Shown: piece by piece, positions 7,268-9,820 of the stretch
Layout: the number at the start of each line of letters is the position of its first letter
Numbering within the stretch: position 1 is the first letter of the stretch
NCBI GenBank assembly: GCA_016281435.1
Contig: JAEEIQ010000041.1
Location: 1 to 9,820, forward strand
Length of the DNA stretch: 9,820 bases
Reading direction: 5' to 3'
Origin: Bacteroidales bacterium
GTDB lineage: Bacteria > Bacteroidota > Bacteroidia > Bacteroidales > UBA932
Position numbers and translations under genes: made by a program
The notes under the pieces: generated by a model
Told to the model about the DNA's origin: nothing
The model's input: only the letters and a program-made list of their open reading frames with translations
The model's database searches: none

Positions 7268-8689
7268 TTAGACTTTTACCGCTACTTTCTTGTTGCTCAG
7301 GCGGGACTTCTCGCACATGAATCCCATGATGTGGCTTTCCACGGAAGCCTCGATGTTGCTCGTCAGGCGCTTCGGATCTTCGAATGCGACAGCCTCTACG
7401 AAGTCACGGAACAGGGCGAGGTCTCCGCCACCGTGGCCGGCACCCTTGTATTCGGGGACTTCGGCGACCTTCATGTTCCAGATGCGGCCCTTGCGGTTCA
7501 GGAAGTCCGTAACCACGAACTGCCTCATGTCGCCCTCGATGTATCCCTTGGTGCCCATTATGCGGGTACGGCGTCCGCCCCAGGGGACGAAGGCCTCCAT
7601 CGAGAAGGATGCGGTCACGCCGTCCTCGAACTCGAGGGTGGAGACATAGTGGTCGGGCTGGTCGTTGTCGCAGTGGAAGACGCAGCGGCCGTAGTCGGAG
7701 GTCTTGAGCTTTTCGACTATGGTCTCGTAAGGAGTGCTCTTGTCGTAGTCGAGCACGTTCAGGCGGTTCTTCTTCCTCGCGTATTCGGTGATTGCGGAGA
7801 AGGGGCAGGTCGCCTCGTGCGGGCAGCCGTCGGTGCAGCGGAGCGTCGCGCCTTCGGGAGCGTTCTCTTTCTTGAAATAGTAAAGGGACCCTTCCGCGGC
7901 CACCCTCTTGCAGGGCTTGTCGAGGAGCCAGCGTATGATGTCGAGGTCATGGCAGGACTTTGCGAGGATGATCGGGGTCGTCGCCTTGGAGTCATGCCAG
8001 TTGCCGCGCACGTAGGAGTGGGCCATGTGCGTGGCTTCGATTGGCTCCATGTGCTGGATGCTGACGACGTCGCCGATGATGCCCTGGCGTATGACTTCGC
8101 GCAGCGCGATGAAGTAAGGGGCATAGCGGAGCACATGGCAGACCGCCACGATGCGGTTGTACTTCTTGCTCTGGGCGAGGATGGCGCGGCACTCCTTCTC
8201 GGTCTGGGCGATGGGCTTCTCGAGCAGGACATGGTAGCCCTTCGCCAGGGCCAGCATGCAGGCCTCATAGTGCAAGCCGTCGGGAAGGGATATCACCATC
8301 GCATCCGCCATCTTGGGGGCGGCCATGATCTCGTGGTAGTCTCCGAAACGCCTTTCCGCCGGGACTCCGTGCTTGTCGGACATCCTCTTGAGGCGGAAGT
8401 CATTGATGTCGGACACGCCGACAACCTTGGCCTTGTCCGGGAACATCTCGGCATAGCGCGCATAGACGTTGCCGCGGTTGCCGGCGCCGACGACTACATA
8501 GCTTATCTGCTTGTCGGTCAGGGCATCCAGGGTCCTGATAGGGTACTTGATCCCGGTAAGGGGGGCGTAGTCGATACCGGCCGCAGCCCCGGCTGCCGGA
8601 GCTGCAAGGGCGTCGATACTGAAACCACCGAGGGCGGAACCTGCCGTCAGCAGTCCGCAATTCCTCAAAAATTCTCTTCTTGTTGCCAT
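7268..8689 (-). CDS. Tat-exported Gfo/Idh/MocA family oxidoreductase
   Basis: A 473-residue NAD(P)-dependent oxidoreductase-like protein. The N-terminus carries a twin-arginine signal (TRREFLRN at 3-10), a hydrophobic stretch to about residue 29 and a likely cut near ALAA-P, so it is folded with its cofactor and then exported. The Rossmann fold has GAGNRG (68-73), the typical EKP motif is at 157-159 and KSCHDLD at 244-250 supplies the His/Asp seen in this superfamily. A cysteine set C285, C289, C295 plus C336 and C340 lies in an insert and may bind a metal. It resembles a Bacteroidota subgroup acting on sugars or inositols, and distantly the GH109 type enzymes that use NAD in glycoside cleavage, but the substrate cannot be read from sequence. 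ATG 8689 is preceded by its own promoter. thrA begins immediately after its TAA. Confidence 0.88.
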   Translation of the reverse strand: MATRREFLRNCGLLTAGSALGGFSIDALAAPAAGAAAGIDYAPLTGIKYPIRTLDALTDKQISYVVVGAGNRGNVYARYAEMFPDKAKVVGVSDINDFRLKRMSDKHGVPAERRFGDYHEIMAAPKMADAMVISLPDGLHYEACMLALAKGYHVLLEKPIAQTEKECRAILAQSKKYNRIVAVCHVLRYAPYFIALREVIRQGIIGDVVSIQHMEPIEATHMAHSYVRGNWHDSKATTPIILAKSCHDLDIIRWLLDKPCKRVAAEGSLYYFKKENAPEGATLRCTDGCPHEATCPFSAITEYARKKNRLNVLDYDKSTPYETIVEKLKTSDYGRCVFHCDNDQPDHYVSTLEFEDGVTASFSMEAFVPWGGRRTRIMGTKGYIEGDMRQFVVTDFLNRKGRIWNMKVAEVPEYKGAGHGGGDLALFRDFVEAVAFEDPKRLTSNIEASVESHIMGFMCEKSRLSNKKVAVKV

Positions 8690-8737
8690 ATGTTATTTGA
8701 TCATTGTATCTGCGAATGTCCGACTATTCTGCATGGA

Positions 8738-8767
8738 CAAATATAACAATTAATATATAAACTCAAG
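8738..8767 (-). promoter_or_regulatory. Promoter of the oxidoreductase-thrA operon
   Basis: On the minus strand the -7 element TATATTTG (8745 to 8738) matches TAnnTTTG. A CTTG (8767 to 8764) sits 18 bp upstream as an approximate -33 box. The predicted start is near 8731, giving a leader of about 40 bases with no Shine-Dalgarno sequence, usual for Bacteroidota. Confidence 0.65.
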
Positions 8768-8789
8768 TCACGACGATCAATTAAAGTTT

Positions 8790-8821
8790 CTTGTTAATAA
8801 TGTAATTCTTTTATATGTTTG
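8790..8821 (+). promoter_or_regulatory. Divergent promoter for the truncated secreted-protein frame
   Basis: CTTG (8790-8793), a 20-bp spacer and TATGTTTG (8814-8821) form a good Bacteroidota promoter. The predicted start near 8828 lies about 11 bases before the ATG at 8839. It is back to back with the minus-strand promoter; the two -33 boxes are about 22 bp apart, so one bound regulator could affect both. The 149-bp intergenic space 8690-8838 holds nothing else that I recognise. Confidence 0.65.
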
Positions 8822-8838
8822 CAAAAACTTGATAACCA

Positions 8839-8952
8839 ATGCGCCGCTTTCCGATTCTTTTCGTCCTTTCCCTTCTGTCCCTGCCTCTCCCCGGCCAAGA
8901 GACTATAGACATTTCATTTGTCACAAGCATGTTTTTGTCAACTCTGTTTTAA
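8839..8952 (+). pseudogene. Probable 5' remnant of a secreted-protein gene (37 codons)
   Basis: The frame begins MRRFPILFVLSLLSLPLPG followed by QE, a textbook signal peptide with positively charged N-terminus, leucine-rich core and a G-Q cleavage-like end at about residue 19-20. It has a promoter at the right distance. The base composition of its first 65 bp fits the GC-rich genome. From about 8905 the DNA turns AT-rich and the frame ends at a TAA after only 17 further residues. The simplest reading is that the mature part was lost when the AT-rich segment arrived. A genuine 37-residue secreted peptide is the alternative. The mature function cannot be inferred. Confidence 0.45.
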
Positions 8953-8980
8953 GCCCATTAGCCTGGATTTTATTCACAAT

Positions 8981-9412
8981 ATGAAACGTTTAATTATCCT
9001 GTTCTTTATCGTATTAATAAGTTATGGTTGTAAACGAGGCACAGGCGTGCACTTTTACAATAATACGGATACGGAACTTGCCGTCATCTTTCTTTTGGCA
9101 GACGAAAATTCTTCAGATAGTATTTCTGAACCATACCGTTACGAGATTGCCAATAAAGGAAAGTGTTCACTATCCTTTGAATCTGCTAAATCTTGTGCAT
9201 ATCGAATGCCTATGAAAATATTCATTATACCTTACGATAGCTTTATTCAGTACAGAGACGATTTAAATACTCTTAACGAAAAAGTGGTCCAAAAATATAC
9301 GATTACGTATAATGATTTCAACTATTTAAATGAGAATGAATGCTTGACATACCCGCCAACGTCATTGATGAAGAACATCGAGATGGCACCTCCCTGGAAT
9401 CAACAACGATAG
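8981..9412 (+). CDS. Small lipoprotein of unknown function
   Basis: A 143-residue protein with a lipoprotein signal: MKR, a hydrophobic core, then ISYGC with the acylated cysteine at 17. The frame is open from a TTG at 8918, but ATG 8981 places the signal peptide at the N-terminus and is preferred. The mature part starts with C-x4-GV-x3-N-x-T-D-x-E-L, then a beta-rich stretch, a KIFIIPYDSF strand (about residues 78-87), a Y-T-I-T-Y-N-D-F segment and a C-terminal YPPTSLMKNIEMAPP (124-138). This layout recalls a widespread Bacteroides lipoprotein group of unknown function that ends in a similar YPP motif; that is from memory. It is probably anchored in the outer or inner membrane facing the periplasm. 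No clear promoter of its own was seen. The neighbouring gene at 9481 is a paralogue. Low GC separates it from the flanking genes. Confidence 0.75.
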   Translation: MKRLIILFFIVLISYGCKRGTGVHFYNNTDTELAVIFLLADENSSDSISEPYRYEIANKGKCSLSFESAKSCAYRMPMKIFIIPYDSFIQYRDDLNTLNEKVVQKYTITYNDFNYLNENECLTYPPTSLMKNIEMAPPWNQQR

Positions 9413-9480
9413 TATCTTCCAGGTATCAAGATGTCATTATATTGGTTAGACCTATTATATGATTTATTCTCTTCTCCAAA

Positions 9481-9705
9481 ATGAAATATTGTTTCAAATC
9501 GGCTATAACTTTATTGGCCATTGTATCCACTACAATTACTAGTTGTACCAATCCTATAGGGGTTTGGATATGTAATGAGTCCGAAAGAGATATCTTTTTA
9601 TCGTATCAACTTAAAGGAGCACAGCCTGATTATGGTTATTGTGCAAAGGGCGAGTCTGATTGGATTCATTTAACATATGCATTAGTGTCCACTAAAAATT
9701 TATAA
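9481..9705 (+). CDS. Short lipoprotein, probably truncated paralogue of the preceding gene
   Basis: A 74-residue frame with a lipoprotein signal (hydrophobic core, then TITSC with the cysteine at 22). After the cysteine it repeats the layout of the upstream lipoprotein: C-x4-GV-x3-N-x-S-E-x-D-I, with identical spacing to C-x4-GV-x3-N-x-T-D-x-E-L. It then ends at about half the length and lacks the C-terminal YPP region. After the TAA at 9703-9705 the same frame continues only KFFENIES before another stop, so a simple read-through would not restore it. It is either a degraded copy or a genuinely short variant. It follows the upstream gene after 68 bases, with no convincing promoter between. 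Confidence 0.6.
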   Translation: MKYCFKSAITLLAIVSTTITSCTNPIGVWICNESERDIFLSYQLKGAQPDYGYCAKGESDWIHLTYALVSTKNL

Positions 9706-9747
9706 AAGTTCTTTGAAAATATTGAGAGTTAGGTAATTACAGCAGTT

Positions 9748-9778
9748 TTTGGAGCGCGCCGATTTGAAATTATCTTTG
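9748..9778 (+). promoter_or_regulatory. Near-consensus Bacteroidota promoter reading out of the window
   Basis: TTTG (9748-9751), a 19-bp spacer and TATCTTTG (9771-9778) match the Bacteroidota consensus in sequence and spacing. Initiation is expected near 9784. Downstream, ATG 9794 meets a stop after four codons, while ATG 9801 (beginning MHNGKY) stays open to the window edge. The driven gene cannot be identified. The promoter lies where GC-rich DNA resumes, marking the right edge of the accessory segment. Confidence 0.7.
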
Positions 9779-9820
9779 CCAGACTAACGTAGAATGGCAC
9801 ATGCATAACGGAAAATACGT

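Larger units (their letters stand above)
8905..9740. other. AT-rich accessory segment with lipoprotein paralogues
   Basis: By eye this stretch is in the mid-30s percent GC (one 60-base line, 9001-9060, has 22 G/C), whereas the main genes are around 60 percent. The change is abrupt near 8905, and GC-rich sequence returns around 9745. It contains two small lipoprotein genes in the same orientation and no transposase, integrase or inverted-repeat ends. I found no convincing target-site duplication. It is probably a horizontally acquired or fast-evolving cassette; the boundaries are approximate. Confidence 0.5.

Noticed and set aside
6062..8746. An 894-residue open frame on the plus strand, antisense to the oxidoreductase and thrA
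   Set aside because: Both minus-strand genes match known families in detail. The antisense frame shows no recognisable domain and spans two unrelated genes plus the intergenic promoter; long antisense frames are expected in GC-rich coding DNA.
8918..8980. TTG start extending the first lipoprotein by 21 residues
   Set aside because: It would bury the lipoprotein signal behind an unrelated 21-residue leader; ATG 8981 gives a normal signal peptide.
9024..9215. A 63-residue plus-strand frame overlapping the first lipoprotein
   Set aside because: It lies in another frame within the lipoprotein gene and lacks any independent support.
8905..9740. Complete mobile element with target-site duplication
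   Set aside because: No transposase, integrase, terminal inverted repeats or clear flanking direct repeats could be seen, so only an AT-rich accessory segment is reported.

Overview
The window looks like chromosome from a GC-rich member of the Bacteroidota, probably Bacteroidales. The evidence is four promoters with the Bacteroidota -7 element TAnnTTTG (two with a near-consensus -33 box and one with an exact TTTG), no clear Shine-Dalgarno sequences, a Tat-exported Gfo/Idh/MocA oxidoreductase and small lipoproteins of a Bacteroides-like type. No RNA gene, CRISPR array, transposase or integrase was found.

Layout. Positions 1-447 are non-coding and hold a degenerate tandem repeat with a 51-bp period plus a related fragment. 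Positions 448-5221 are a tightly packed plus-strand operon: cdaA (membrane diadenylate cyclase), mutS2, yraN and a GDP-mannose pyrophosphorylase (manC-type). Junctions are an 11-bp overlap, a 4-bp ATGA overlap and a 1-bp gap. A -7 element lies so close to the cdaA start that the transcript may be almost leaderless. Only 3 bp separate this operon from a convergent minus-strand pair: a Tat-exported oxidoreductase (8689 to 7268) followed with no gap by a bifunctional aspartokinase/homoserine dehydrogenase (7267 to 5225). This ThrA-type enzyme is compact. It has room for only one poorly conserved ACT-like segment, and the usual 'NK' lysine of the dehydrogenase half is arginine.

The right end (about 8905-9740) is clearly more AT-rich than the rest. 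It carries two paralogous small lipoproteins, the second about half-length. A divergent promoter at 8790-8821 drives a 37-codon reading frame that begins with a convincing signal peptide and stops soon after entering the AT-rich stretch. This suggests that the body of a secreted-protein gene was replaced or lost. At 9748-9778 a near-perfect promoter fires out of the window into a gene whose body is not visible.

How the genes work together. The left operon mixes c-di-AMP synthesis, nucleic-acid or ribosome maintenance and nucleotide-sugar supply, so it is probably a shared housekeeping transcript rather than one pathway. The minus-strand pair joins an exported redox-type enzyme with a cytoplasmic threonine/methionine-branch enzyme, and no functional link is evident. 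The candidates for something new are the altered ThrA, the 51-bp repeat family and the lipoprotein island. I do not see a complete, obviously novel multi-gene system.
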